Origin: Methylorubrum populi
GTDB lineage: Bacteria > Pseudomonadota > Alphaproteobacteria > Rhizobiales > Beijerinckiaceae
Direction: 5' to 3'
Length of the DNA stretch: 64,000 nucleotides
Assembly (NCBI RefSeq): GCF_002355515.1
Contig: NZ_AP014809.1
Span: forward strand, 2,194,501-2,258,500
Position numbers and translations under genes: made by a program. Within the stretch, counting starts at the first letter, position 1. Each line of letters starts with the position of its first letter. The notes beneath the pieces were generated by a model that saw only the letters and a list, made by a program, of their open reading frames with translations, had not been told where the DNA came from and searched no databases. Positions 41,397 to 50,182 of this stretch are shown piece after piece.

Positions 41397-41707
41397 GGAA
41401 GTTCGCACCGTAATGGACGTGGGCACCGGACCTGTTCCGGATCGCCGCCCGACGGTCGCCGCCGCGCGAAAGCCCGCCTGTGCAGCGGTCTGGCGAGCGG
41501 ACACGTCCGGAACGGCGCGCACTTCTGCAACGATTTGGGGCCGGTAGGCAAGGAAACGGCTCGGAGCGGGTGACACGGCTTGCCGAAGATTGGCCTCAAA
41601 TCGCGCGCTCTTCTCTCCGCCTGACACCGCTGCGCTTGAGCCGCAGCCTCGGCGGCGGTGACGACACGACGGCGCCCGCGAGGCGCGCATCTTGAGGAGT
41701 TTCGACG
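41397..41707. other. Divergent intergenic region hom / small exported protein
   Basis: About 310 bases without a gene. It must hold the hom promoter and that of the exported protein at 41708, whose ribosome-binding site TTGAGGAG lies at 41691-41698. No dyad or repeat stands out. Confidence 0.4.
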
Positions 41708-42019
41708 ATGAGGGGCTTCCTTCTCGGTGGCGTGATGGCGGGCGCGCTGGCCTGCACTCTGACGCTCGGCGCCGTGCCCGCCGCCCAGGCGCGGGACGGC
41801 ATCGGTCCGGGCGGCGCGGCCGCGCTCGGTGTGCTCGGCGGTCTCGCCGTCGGCGGCGCGATCGCGGCCGCCAACGACCCGTACTATCCGGGCAAGCCGG
41901 TCTACCGGGCGCCGCCGCCGCCGGTCTATGTCGAGGGCCCGGTCTGCCATTTCGAGCGCCGCGAGACCATCGATCCCTACGGCGACATCTACGTCCGGCG
42001 CGTCCGCGTCTGCGAGTGA
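41708..42019 (+). CDS. Small exported protein
   Basis: A 103-residue protein with a signal peptide (MRGFLLGGVMAGALACTLTL, cleaved after AQA near residue 28). The mature part has a glycine-rich hydrophobic segment (GGAAALGVLGGLAVGGAIAA), a proline/tyrosine linker and a C-terminal EGPVCHFERRETIDPYGDIY then VRRVRVCE with two cysteines that could form a disulfide. Similar small exported proteins recur in this window (53716, 54324, 59573). Function unknown. Confidence 0.75.
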   Translation: MRGFLLGGVMAGALACTLTLGAVPAAQARDGIGPGGAAALGVLGGLAVGGAIAAANDPYYPGKPVYRAPPPPVYVEGPVCHFERRETIDPYGDIYVRRVRVCE

Positions 42020-42083
42020 CGCGTCGCCGGGCGATAGCGATGCCCCTCCCCGCCTGCGGGGAGGGCGCACGGACCGCGATTGC

Positions 42084-43064
42084 TCAGCGCGGCTGCAGGC
42101 TGTCCACCACCTGGCGGAACAGCGGCAGCATCTGCTCCCGCTGGTCGGCGCGGGTGACGCCGACGGCGCGGATGTAGCCGTCCGGGTTGAAGCGGATCGT
42201 CTGCGAGACCACCACCGGCTGGCCCGAGGGGATGTCGATGGCGCGAGCCACGATCTCGTGCCAGTCGACGCCGTTCTGGCGGTAGCTCTGCGAACGCTCG
42301 ATGACGAACTCCTTCATCGTCTGATTCGCGTAGAGCGAGGCGCGGGCGAAGCCGTCGCGCTGCTCCTGCGGGGTGGGCTGCTGCACCGCCTGGGCGACGA
42401 CGAGGATCGGCTGTTCGAGGTTCGACACCTGGTCGCGCGGGCCCAGCGTCAGCAGCACGGAATTGCCGGCGAGCGCCCGCACCGGGCGGAAGCCCGCGAG
42501 GTCGCCGATGCGGAAGGGCAGGGCGGCGATCTGGTCGTCGAGGCTCAGCGCCCCGCGGATCCGCACGCCGGTGAGCAGGCCGCGCATGGTCTCGTCGGTC
42601 TCGGCATCGACCGCCGCCTGAGCGATGATGATACCGGTCACCTCCTTGGCGCCGACGATCAGCAGCCACTTGCGCGCCTCGGGCATGCCCTTGCCGTCGG
42701 CGGGCGTCCGCTCGCCGGTGAACAGCACGCCCTCGGCGCCGCCATCGAGCGTCACCGGCTCGCGGCTCTGGACCACGAGCCCTTGCGTCCTGAGGTTCTC
42801 GTCGGTGAAGCTCTGCTTGAGTTCCGGATAGGCGCCGGCCGGCAGTTCGACCACGGAGAGCATTGCGCCGCCGCCGATCCGCTCGAAGCCGGTGAAGCGC
42901 TTCGAGGGCACCATGTCCGAGGGAGGCTTGAAGCCGAAGCGGGAACTCGGGGGAAAGACCGCCTCCTCGGCGCGCGCCGGCGGAGGAAGGAACACGGCCC
43001 CCGCCAGCACCGCCGCCGCGAGGAGGGCGGCGAGCCCGCGGGAGAACAGACGCAACGGCATCAC
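42084..43064 (-). CDS. Exported hypothetical protein
   Basis: A 326-residue protein with a signal peptide ([20 protein letters not shown], end near PARA at residue 32). The mature chain shows two similar beta-rich halves: GFKPPSDMVPSKRFTGFERI ... EPVTLDGGAEGVLFTGERTP, and FRIGDLAGFRPVRALAGNSV ... WHEIVARAIDIPSGQPVVVS. No cysteine pairs or catalytic motif recognised. Probably periplasmic. Confidence 0.75.
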   Translation of the reverse strand: MMPLRLFSRGLAALLAAAVLAGAVFLPPPARAEEAVFPPSSRFGFKPPSDMVPSKRFTGFERIGGGAMLSVVELPAGAYPELKQSFTDENLRTQGLVVQSREPVTLDGGAEGVLFTGERTPADGKGMPEARKWLLIVGAKEVTGIIIAQAAVDAETDETMRGLLTGVRIRGALSLDDQIAALPFRIGDLAGFRPVRALAGNSVLLTLGPRDQVSNLEQPILVVAQAVQQPTPQEQRDGFARASLYANQTMKEFVIERSQSYRQNGVDWHEIVARAIDIPSGQPVVVSQTIRFNPDGYIRAVGVTRADQREQMLPLFRQVVDSLQPR

Positions 43065-43168
43065 AGGTTGTCTCCGAAGAGCCTTTCTCGGCTGGGGCTC
43101 ATTCGCGATGGGTCGTCCGCCGCGGATATCCTGTCAAGCGCGGCCGAGCGCCGGGGGCCGCGCCGGCA

Positions 43169-43564
43169 TCAGCGCCCGCGCCAGCGCCGCCATTGCCGCT
43201 CGATCCAGCGGGCAGCCCGCTCCATCGGCACCTTGAGGCCGGGCACGTCCTGGGCCAGCAGGGCGAGGCCGAGGGGCAGCATCCACAGGCCCAGCACCGG
43301 CAGGATCGAGAAGATGCCGCCGAGGATCAGCAGGATCGCGGCCAGCAGCCGCACGGGGAAGCGCGCCGGCTCGCGCAGCCACCGGATCATCCGCTGCACG
43401 CGCTCCGGAAGCTTCTGACTGGCGCGATCGACCCGCTCGTCCCAATCGCGCGCCGTGACCGGCGCCGGGCCCTGGGGATCGGCCCGGCTTTCGGCTCGGC
43501 TCTCAGCCTGTGTGCCTCGTGTCTGTGTGGCTCGGACCCGTTCCATCGTGCGCGCGCTCTCCAT
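43169..43564 (-). CDS. Small membrane protein (PGPGW-like)
   Basis: A 131-residue protein. The N-terminal 60 residues are charged and cytoplasmic-looking (ESRAESRADPQGPAPV). One hydrophobic hairpin at residues 73-108 (LLAAILLILGGIFSILPVLG, LWMLPLGLALLAQDVP) follows the pattern of small G-x-x-x-x-I-L-P-x-x-G-x-W-M-L-P-L-G-L proteins. The end is basic (ERAARWIERQWRRWRGR). Function unknown; intact. Confidence 0.7.
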   Translation of the reverse strand: MESARTMERVRATQTRGTQAESRAESRADPQGPAPVTARDWDERVDRASQKLPERVQRMIRWLREPARFPVRLLAAILLILGGIFSILPVLGLWMLPLGLALLAQDVPGLKVPMERAARWIERQWRRWRGR

Positions 43565-43621
43565 CCTCTCAGAATGAGGATGGGGGCCGAAAGGTTCGCC
43601 GGCACCCGCTCGTCGTGCCGG

Positions 43622-44872
43622 TCACGCGGCGATGAACAATCCGGCGATGGCCGCGCTGGTGAGATTCGACAGCGTGCCCGCCAGGATCGCCCGCAGGCCG
43701 AACCGGGCGATTTCGGGCCGGCGCTCGGGGGCGAGGCTGGTGAAGCTCGCGAGCTGGATCGCCACCGAGGTGAGATTGGCGAAGCCGCACAGCGCGAAGC
43801 ACAGGATCGCGCCCGTGCGCGGGTCGAGGGTGCCGGCCTTCAGGGTCGGCGAGAGGCCGGCATAGGCCAGGAACTCGTTGAAGGCGATCTTCTGGCCGAT
43901 GGCCCCGCCCACGAGGGTCGCCTGCTCCCACGGCACGCCGAGGAGCCAGGCCAGCGGCGCCAGCACGACGCCGAGGATGCCCTCGATCGAGAGGCCGGCG
44001 AAGCCGAACACGCCGCCGGCCCAGCCGATCGCGGCGTTGACCAGCGCAATCAGGCCGACGAAGGCGATCAGCATCGCGCCGACGGCGACCGCGACGCCGA
44101 GGCCCTTCTGCGTGCCGTCGGCGGCGGCCTCGATCAGGTTGGCCGCGCGCGCCTCGCCGAACTCGACCCGGGTGGTGACGATCCGCGTCGGTTCGGTCGA
44201 GGGCACGAGGATCTTGGCGTAGAGCAGCCCGCCGGGGATCGCCATGAACGAGGCGGCGAGGAGGTAGGGCATCGGCACGCCGAGCGCGGCGTAGCCGGCG
44301 AGGATCGAGCCGGCGGTGGAGGCCGCCCCGCTCGTCATCACCGCGAACAGCTCGGCCGCGGTGAGCGTCGCGAGGAAGGGGCGCAGCGCCACCGCGATCT
44401 CGCTCTGCCCGATGAAGATGGTGATGACCGCCGAGAACGACTCGATCGCCGAGGTGCCGAGCACCTTTCGCAGGCCGGCACCGAGGAAGCGTGCCAGAGT
44501 CTGCATCACCCCGAGATGGTAGAGCACGCCGATCAGCGCCGAGACGTAGAGGATCTGCGGCAGGACCCGCAGGGCGAGGATGAAGCCCGAGCCGCCGAAC
44601 AGCTCGAACATGCGCGGCTCGACGAGGCCGCCGAACAGGAAGGCGGTGCCCCGGTCGCCGAAGGAGAGCACGGTGGTGACGCCATCCGCCACCGCGCCGA
44701 GGGCCGCCTGCCCGGCGGGCACGAACAGCATCAGCGCCCCGATCCCGAGCTGAAGCGCCAGGGCGGCGAACACCACCCGCGGCCGGATCGCCCGCCGGTT
44801 CACCGAGAACAGCCACGCCACCGCGAGCAGCAGGGCGAGGCTCGCGCCGGCATGGAACAACCTGTCGAGCAT
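43622..44872 (-). CDS. nupC: Concentrative nucleoside transporter (NupC/CNT family)
   Basis: A 416-residue membrane protein from ATG 44872 (MLDRLFHAGASLALLLAVAW). CNT marks: N-terminal gate domain with three helices, the EFFAVM-like segment ELFAVMTSGAASTAGSILAG, GQSEIAVALRPFLATLT, and the second repeat GQKIAFNEFLAYAGLS and CGFANLTSVAIQLASFTSLA. It imports nucleosides with a proton or sodium gradient. Length is normal. Confidence 0.9.
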   Translation of the reverse strand: MLDRLFHAGASLALLLAVAWLFSVNRRAIRPRVVFAALALQLGIGALMLFVPAGQAALGAVADGVTTVLSFGDRGTAFLFGGLVEPRMFELFGGSGFILALRVLPQILYVSALIGVLYHLGVMQTLARFLGAGLRKVLGTSAIESFSAVITIFIGQSEIAVALRPFLATLTAAELFAVMTSGAASTAGSILAGYAALGVPMPYLLAASFMAIPGGLLYAKILVPSTEPTRIVTTRVEFGEARAANLIEAAADGTQKGLGVAVAVGAMLIAFVGLIALVNAAIGWAGGVFGFAGLSIEGILGVVLAPLAWLLGVPWEQATLVGGAIGQKIAFNEFLAYAGLSPTLKAGTLDPRTGAILCFALCGFANLTSVAIQLASFTSLAPERRPEIARFGLRAILAGTLSNLTSAAIAGLFIAA

Positions 44873-44967
44873 TCTTTTCGTCCGAATCGCGGGCGAAGCT
44901 GCACCGTTCGAAGGCGGATGCGCGATCCGGGCCAGTGCCGCAACCGGTTCGGCCCGGGGCGCCCGGA

Positions 44968-45663
44968 TCAGGCGAAGCGCCAGACCGAGGAGCGCTTGAT
45001 CTCGGCATCCTCCAGAGCCCGGGTGACGGGCACTTCGTAGGTCGCGAGCGGGGCCAGCCGCTCGCGGGGCAGGTAGGAGCGGCCCGGATCGCCGATCAGC
45101 ACCCGGCGGCCGCGCCCGTGCAGGTCGCCGAGCCAGGCGCCGACCGCCGCGCCGAGGTCGCGCTCGTAGAAGATGTCGGCGGCGAGCACGCAATCCGCAT
45201 CGGTGCCGATCAGGTCGGTGCCGGTCGCGGTGATGCGCTCAGCCACGCCGTTGGCGGCGGCGTTGAGCGGAATCGCGTGCAGAGCGAAGGGATCGAGGTC
45301 GCTCGCGGTGACATGGGCCGCCCCGGCCTTCACCGCGGCGATGGCCACGAGCCCCGAGCCCGAGGCGAAATCGACCACCCGCCGCCCCGCCACCGTCGCA
45401 GGGTTGTCGAGAATGTAGCGGGCGAGCGCCTGCCCGCCGGCCCAGGCGAAGGCCCAGAACGGCGGCGGCAGTCCGATCGCCTCCAGCTCGTCCTCCGTCT
45501 TCTGCCACAGGGCGGTGGCCTCGTCCGCGACGTGCAGGACGATCTCGGGGGCGTGCGGGACGGGGCGCAGCGCCGTGTGCTCGCGAATGAAGCGGACGGG
45601 GTCGCGCGTCGGCGCGCCGGGATTTGCCAAGTCAGGCCTCATTTGGCATTGATACTTCGTCAT
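44968..45663 (-). CDS. SAM-dependent methyltransferase (ETFB-lysine/Nnt1-like)
   Basis: A 231-residue protein (ATG 45663; MRPDLANPG at 45642 is an alternative start). A Rossmann methyltransferase with the SAM motif VVDFASGSGLVAIAAVKAGA, the acidic TASDLDPFALHAIPLNAAAN and the DLIGTDADCVLAADIFYERD strand. PPPFWAFAWAGGQALARYIL is typical of the lysine-methyltransferase-like class that includes ETF-beta lysine methyltransferase and ribosomal L11 methyltransferase-like proteins. Substrate is inferred only by class. Confidence 0.8.
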   Translation of the reverse strand: MTKYQCQMRPDLANPGAPTRDPVRFIREHTALRPVPHAPEIVLHVADEATALWQKTEDELEAIGLPPPFWAFAWAGGQALARYILDNPATVAGRRVVDFASGSGLVAIAAVKAGAAHVTASDLDPFALHAIPLNAAANGVAERITATGTDLIGTDADCVLAADIFYERDLGAAVGAWLGDLHGRGRRVLIGDPGRSYLPRERLAPLATYEVPVTRALEDAEIKRSSVWRFA

Positions 45664-45780
45664 TCGCCGAAGATGATTGACATGGACGAAAATAATTTAA
45701 TCATATTTTCCGCCTGGCCATTAGACCTCGAAGAATATAAGATTTTCTAGGAATTGTCCTGGAAAGGATATCGGGATGCG

Positions 45781-46296
45781 GTGGGAGCTCGACGCATTTT
45801 GCATTCGAGAACCGGAGCGATCGGAACCGGTTTCGTCATCTTGATCTGCTTAACGGTGGGAATGAGCGAGTTCTTTCTCGTCAGACCTCTCGAGCTCATC
45901 GGTTTTGATGGGAGCGTGGCTGTCAGCGGGGCATGGGTGATCGCGACGACCTTGTTCCTGTTCGTGTCCGGGGCGTCGTCGCAATGGGAGAATCTGCGCA
46001 TTTTAGCCTCCCAAGCCGCCCGGACCGAGTGGGCCGCTCAAATGAGGATGGCGTGGACGGGCGCACGAATCGATCACCGCGGCATTACCGTCGAGGGCTC
46101 CCATGCCACCGTCTTCCAGGCTTGGCCGGTTCTGACGGGTGTGCACTCCGAGGGCGGATTGCTCCTTTTCGAGAGCAATGGTGCGATCCTGATCGCTCTT
46201 CCCGAAGCCGCGATACCGGCCGGCGAGCGCGATCGGATCGTCGACTATTGCGCGGCCCGCATTGATCGGACGCGTCAGGCCAGTAGCTCCGCGTAG
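45781..46296 (+). CDS. YcxB-like small membrane protein
   Basis: A 171-residue protein from GTG 45781 (TTG 45754 is the other in-frame candidate; AAAGGA lies between them). Two hydrophobic helices (GTGFVILICLTVGMSEFFLV, SGAWVIATTLFLFVSG) are followed by a soluble domain with YcxB-like features: GITVEGSHATVFQAWPVLTG and LLLFESNGAILIALPEAAIP. The upstream 100 bases are unusually AT-rich. Function unknown. It converges on the glycosyltransferase with 22 bases of overlap. Confidence 0.6.
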   Translation: MGARRILHSRTGAIGTGFVILICLTVGMSEFFLVRPLELIGFDGSVAVSGAWVIATTLFLFVSGASSQWENLRILASQAARTEWAAQMRMAWTGARIDHRGITVEGSHATVFQAWPVLTGVHSEGGLLLFESNGAILIALPEAAIPAGERDRIVDYCAARIDRTRQASSSA

Positions 46297-47438
46297 AGCC
46301 CCGCCACCGTCTCGGCGACGGCCGCTTCCGTGTAGCCCCCCTCAAGGATCCGCGCCCGCGCCGCCGTGCCCATCCCCGCGACGAGCGCCGGATCGGCGGC
46401 GAGCCGGGTCAGCGCGGCGGCGAGCGCGGCGGCGTCGCCCGGCGGCACGAGCAGCCCCTCGACGCCGTCGCGCACGAGGTCGCGGCAGCCCGGCACGTCG
46501 CTGGTGAGGATCGCCCGGCCGCAGGCGGCCGCTTCCAGCAGCGTGCGCGGCAGCCCCTCGCCCCCGCGCGAGGGCAGGGCGCCGACATGGTGGGCGGCGA
46601 AGACGTCCGCGACGTCCGTGGTCGGGCCGTGCCACGTCACGCCGTCGCGCGACCAGTCCCGCAGGGTCGCCTCGGGAATCGCCCGGCGGTTGGAAGGGTC
46701 GGGCGCGCCGTAGAGCGACAGCTCGATCGCGGCGCCCCCGGCGCGGGCCTGCCGCACGGCCTCGACGGCCACGTCGATCCCCTTCGACCACAGCATCCGC
46801 GCGACGATCGCGACCCTGAGCGGCGTCGGCGGCGGCAGCGGACGGGGGGCGAAGGCCTCGGGATTGACGCCCGCGCCGCCGACCAGGGTGACGGCGGTGT
46901 CGGACGGGTCGAGACCGAGGGCGCGGGCATCGTCCGGGTTCTCGAACAGGAAACGGGTCTGCCGGCTTGCCAGCGGGCCGCGGATCAGACCTTTCAGCGC
47001 CAGCCGCGAGAGCCGTCCGGTCGCGTCCGCGCGGGCGCCGAGCAGGCCGAGGCCGGTCAGCGCGAAGACGCGGCGGGGAATGCCGGCCATCGCCGCCGCC
47101 GTGCCGCCGACGAGGATGCCGCGCAGCGCGACGCAGTGGACGATGTCGGCGCTCAAGGCCTTGAGGATACCCGAGAGCTGGCCCGCGGCGTAGCCCGCTG
47201 CCATCGGGTTGAGGCTGGAGCGCTCCGCCTCCAGCGGCACGACGCGGATGCCGGCCGCCTCGATCACGGCGCGGTGCGCGCGCACCCGCGTCACCACCGC
47301 GACCGACAGCCCGATCTCGCGGGCGGCGCGGGCCATCGGCAGGAAGTGCGAGGCGAAGAACCAGTCCTCGGTCACGACGAAGACGAGGGTCTTGCCGGCG
47401 AAACTCCGGTCGGAACGGGAATGAGCTGAGGCGGTCAT
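46275..47438 (-). CDS. Glycosyltransferase family 4
   Basis: A 387-residue protein from ATG 47438 (MTASAHSRSDRSFAGKTLVF). GT-B fold: N-terminal acceptor domain (FFASHFLPMARAAREIGLSV) with ADIVHCVALRGILVGGTAAA, and C-terminal donor domain with the GT4 E-x7-E region (LPSRGGEGLPRTLLEAAACG, then VPGCRDLVRDGVEGLLVPPG). The RRVFALTGLGLL segment resembles family members acting in capsule or exopolysaccharide assembly. Donor and acceptor are unknown; the gene is isolated from a polysaccharide cluster. Confidence 0.85.
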   Translation of the reverse strand: MTASAHSRSDRSFAGKTLVFVVTEDWFFASHFLPMARAAREIGLSVAVVTRVRAHRAVIEAAGIRVVPLEAERSSLNPMAAGYAAGQLSGILKALSADIVHCVALRGILVGGTAAAMAGIPRRVFALTGLGLLGARADATGRLSRLALKGLIRGPLASRQTRFLFENPDDARALGLDPSDTAVTLVGGAGVNPEAFAPRPLPPPTPLRVAIVARMLWSKGIDVAVEAVRQARAGGAAIELSLYGAPDPSNRRAIPEATLRDWSRDGVTWHGPTTDVADVFAAHHVGALPSRGGEGLPRTLLEAAACGRAILTSDVPGCRDLVRDGVEGLLVPPGDAAALAAALTRLAADPALVAGMGTAARARILEGGYTEAAVAETVAGLYAELLA

Positions 47439-47521
47439 CCTGCGTGGCCATAGCACGGGGGGCGATCCGGAACAGCGTCGCCCTCCGCCCGGTTGTCGCC
47501 CCACGGATCAGGGAGGGCGTC

Positions 47522-48742
47522 ATGCTGTCGGACGAGGTCGGAGCCGGCGTGGTCGATCCCCGCGAGGCCGCGCGGGATGCGGGGCTGCGCTACGTGGACG
47601 ATTCCAAGCCCGGCCTGCGGCGCAAGCGCAACGGCAAGGGCTTCCGCTACATCGACCCGAAAGGCGCCGCGATCCGCGACCCGGAGGAGATTGCCCGGCT
47701 CAAGAGCCTCGCCATCCCCCCGGCCTACACCGATGTGTGGATCTGCCCGCATCCCAACGGCCACATCCAGGCGACCGGGCGCGACGAGAAGGGGCGCAAG
47801 CAGTACCGCTACCATCCCCGCTTCCGCGAGGCGCGGGAGGCCTCGAAGTTCCACCGCATCATGGCCTTCGCGGAGGCGCTGCCGGGCATCCGTCAGCGCA
47901 TCGACGCCGATATGGGCAAGCGCGGGCTGCCGCGCGAGAAGGTGCTCGCCACTGTGGTCCACCTCCTGGAGACCACGCTGATCCGCGTCGGCAACGACGA
48001 TTACGCCCGCGCCAACAAGAGCTACGGCCTCACCACCCTGCGCGACCCGCACGTGAAGATCGCCGGCTCCGAGATGCGCTTCCGCTTCAAGGGCAAGAGC
48101 GGCAAGGAATGGTCGGTCTCGGTGCGCGACCGGCGCGTCGCCAAGATCGTCAAGGCCTGCCAGGACCTGCCCGGTCAGGAGCTGTTCCAGTATCTCGACG
48201 AGGACGGCGAGCGGCGCGACGTCACCTCCTCGGACGTGAACGCGTATCTTCGCGAGATCACGGGCGAGGATTTCACGGCCAAGGATTTCCGCACCTGGGC
48301 CGGCACGGTCCTCGCCGCCCTGGCGCTGCGGGAGTTCGAGACGTTCGACAGCGAGGCTAAGGCCAAGAAGAACCTTCGCGCGGCGATCGAGTCGGTGGCC
48401 GGGCGGCTCGGCAACACGCCGACCATCTGCCGCAAGTGCTACATCCACCCGCAGATCCTCGACTGCTATCTCGAAGGCGGCATGCTCCTGCAGGTGAAGG
48501 AGGCGGTCGAGGGCGAGCTCAAGAACGGCCTCGATGCGCTGCGCCCGGAGGAGGCGGCGGTGCTGAGCCTGCTGCGGGGGCGGCTGGACCGGGCAGCCAA
48601 GGCCGCCGGGGCCGATCCCGACAGTCCGGAGGGCACGGCGCGGATCGAGCCGCCGCGTCAGACCGGAGGCCGCCGGGCGAAGGGATCGGCTGCCGGAGCA
48701 TCCCGCAGGAAGGGCAGCTCCGGAGGCCGTCGGGCGGCCTGA
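47522..48742 (+). CDS. Type IB DNA topoisomerase (poxvirus-like)
   Basis: A 406-residue enzyme from ATG 47522. Domain and catalytic marks: N-terminal YIDPKGAAIRDPEEIARLKS and PPAYTDVWICPHPNGHIQAT; catalytic Arg in LIRVGNDDYARANKSYGLTT; Lys region FRFKGKSGKEWSV; YLREITGEDFTAKDFRTWAG; and the active-site Tyr in ICRKCYIHPQIL. It relaxes supercoils by a 3'-phosphotyrosine mechanism. The C-terminal tail is basic, Gly/Arg/Ser-rich. Confidence 0.92.
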   Translation: MLSDEVGAGVVDPREAARDAGLRYVDDSKPGLRRKRNGKGFRYIDPKGAAIRDPEEIARLKSLAIPPAYTDVWICPHPNGHIQATGRDEKGRKQYRYHPRFREAREASKFHRIMAFAEALPGIRQRIDADMGKRGLPREKVLATVVHLLETTLIRVGNDDYARANKSYGLTTLRDPHVKIAGSEMRFRFKGKSGKEWSVSVRDRRVAKIVKACQDLPGQELFQYLDEDGERRDVTSSDVNAYLREITGEDFTAKDFRTWAGTVLAALALREFETFDSEAKAKKNLRAAIESVAGRLGNTPTICRKCYIHPQILDCYLEGGMLLQVKEAVEGELKNGLDALRPEEAAVLSLLRGRLDRAAKAAGADPDSPEGTARIEPPRQTGGRRAKGSAAGASRRKGSSGGRRAA

Positions 48743-48761
48743 ATGAGGCTCAAGGCCCCGA

Positions 48762-49856
48762 TCAGGCCCCGCCCCGGACGATGACGCCGTACCAGCCGAG
48801 CCCGCGATAGGTCTCGTAACCCGGTGTCCGGTGGAAGGCGGTCACGGCGCCCGTCCGCGGATCGCGCACGAGGCCGCTCTCCCGTCCGTGCAGATCGGCG
48901 GCGAGCGTCTCGGTGAGGGCGCCCCGGCCGTCGGAGGCGGCGAGGACGCGGTTCTGCGCATCCACCAGGAGCACCCGGGTGCGCGCCCGGTCCTCCTGCG
49001 CGATCCGCACGCCCTCGACGATGGCCTTGGCCTGGGCCTCCCAGTCGAAATGGATGGCGAGGACGCCGCAGGCCGGTCCACCCTCCGTCTCGTAGATCCC
49101 GGCGGCATAGGTCGACACCTGCGCGCCGCCGAGCTGCGTCTCGCGGCGGACATCGCCGGGAACGTAGTCGCCGCCGCCGCGAAGCCGGATCGCGTCCCGG
49201 AACCACGTCTCGCCCGCGACGCTGCGCCCGCGCACGCCCGGGAAGCGATCGGGCCGGCCATTGGCGAGCACGGTCCCGTCGCGGCCGCACAGCCAGAGAT
49301 CGAGATAGACGGTGTAGGCCGAGAGGATCACCCCGAGCCGCTGCGACGCGTGGTCGGCGGTCGCGGCCGCGCGGTCTCCGTCCGTCCGGGCGGCGCAGGC
49401 CACCACGGCGGCATCGGTGGCCCACCAACGCACGTCGCAAGTCCGCTCGTAGAGGTTGCGGTCGATCAGCTCGATGGCGTTGAGGGAGAGATCGACCAGG
49501 CGCTCTCCTTCCGCCTTCGCCGTCATCGCATCGACACCGTGCTGCAGTTCGGCGATCCGCGTCGTCAGCCCGGTCTCCAGTTCCTGCGCCAGCGCCTCGA
49601 TCTCGGCGCCGATGCCGCGCACCTCCTGCGCCACCACCGAGAAGCCGCGCCCGTGCTCCCCGGCGCGGGCCGCCTCGATCGGGGCGTTGAGGGCGAGCAT
49701 CTTCGCCTGGGCGGTGATCTGCCGGATGCGTCCGACCCGGTCCTGGGCGATGCGCCCGACCTCCCGGGTCAGGTCCGCGATGGTGGTCGGCCCGCCGTCC
49801 GGTTGCTGCGCGACCGCACCGTGGAACAGGGAGTGAACTGATGCTGGTGCCGTCAT
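48762..49856 (-). CDS. Soluble MCP-like receptor with C-terminal Cache-like domain
   Basis: A 364-residue protein. Residues 51-80 hold an MCP signalling-tip sequence (AKMLALNAPIEAARAGEHGR, then GFSVVAQEVR). Residues 135-350 look like a double Cache/PDC sensor (YTVYLDLWLCGRDGTVLANG, GETWFRDAIRLRGGGDYVPG, VRRETQLGGAQVSTYAAGIY, CGVLAIHFDWEAQAKAIVEG). The order is the reverse of a classical chemoreceptor and no transmembrane helix or signal peptide is seen, so it would sense cytoplasmic ligands. The signalling helices are short, and methylation helices seem mostly missing. Confidence 0.75.
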   Translation of the reverse strand: MTAPASVHSLFHGAVAQQPDGGPTTIADLTREVGRIAQDRVGRIRQITAQAKMLALNAPIEAARAGEHGRGFSVVAQEVRGIGAEIEALAQELETGLTTRIAELQHGVDAMTAKAEGERLVDLSLNAIELIDRNLYERTCDVRWWATDAAVVACAARTDGDRAAATADHASQRLGVILSAYTVYLDLWLCGRDGTVLANGRPDRFPGVRGRSVAGETWFRDAIRLRGGGDYVPGDVRRETQLGGAQVSTYAAGIYETEGGPACGVLAIHFDWEAQAKAIVEGVRIAQEDRARTRVLLVDAQNRVLAASDGRGALTETLAADLHGRESGLVRDPRTGAVTAFHRTPGYETYRGLGWYGVIVRGGA

Positions 49857-50182
49857 GGCAATGACCCGGTCTGCGTGTGGGCCATTGTTCCGATTTCAAG
49901 ATTAACATAGATGTAAGAGGCGTCCGCCTTCACCTGCGAAGGCCTGACAGCTGGAAATACCCCGCCAATCGGCCGATCACCCGCCGCGGCCGGCGGTCGA
50001 TCCGGCGGCAAGGCCCGCCGAAAGCGTGCCGCGACGCGATGGCTCGCCGCAATCGCCCGGCGCCGCGAACCGCGGCACGGCAATCCGGTTGAAGGTAAGA
50101 GATCGCGGTAGCCGAGGCTGCCGTACGAGGCCCGCTGCTGCGCTGCGATCGCGGCCCCCTTTTTGGTCAGGAAGGTGACGCG
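49857..50182. other. Divergent intergenic region upstream of cydA-like gene
   Basis: About 325 bases with no supported gene. An AT-rich patch near 49890-49920 (TTTCAAGATTAACATAGATG) may hold the promoter of either side. AGGAAGGTGAC just before 50183 is the cydA ribosome-binding site. No perfect Fnr box is seen. Confidence 0.4.
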
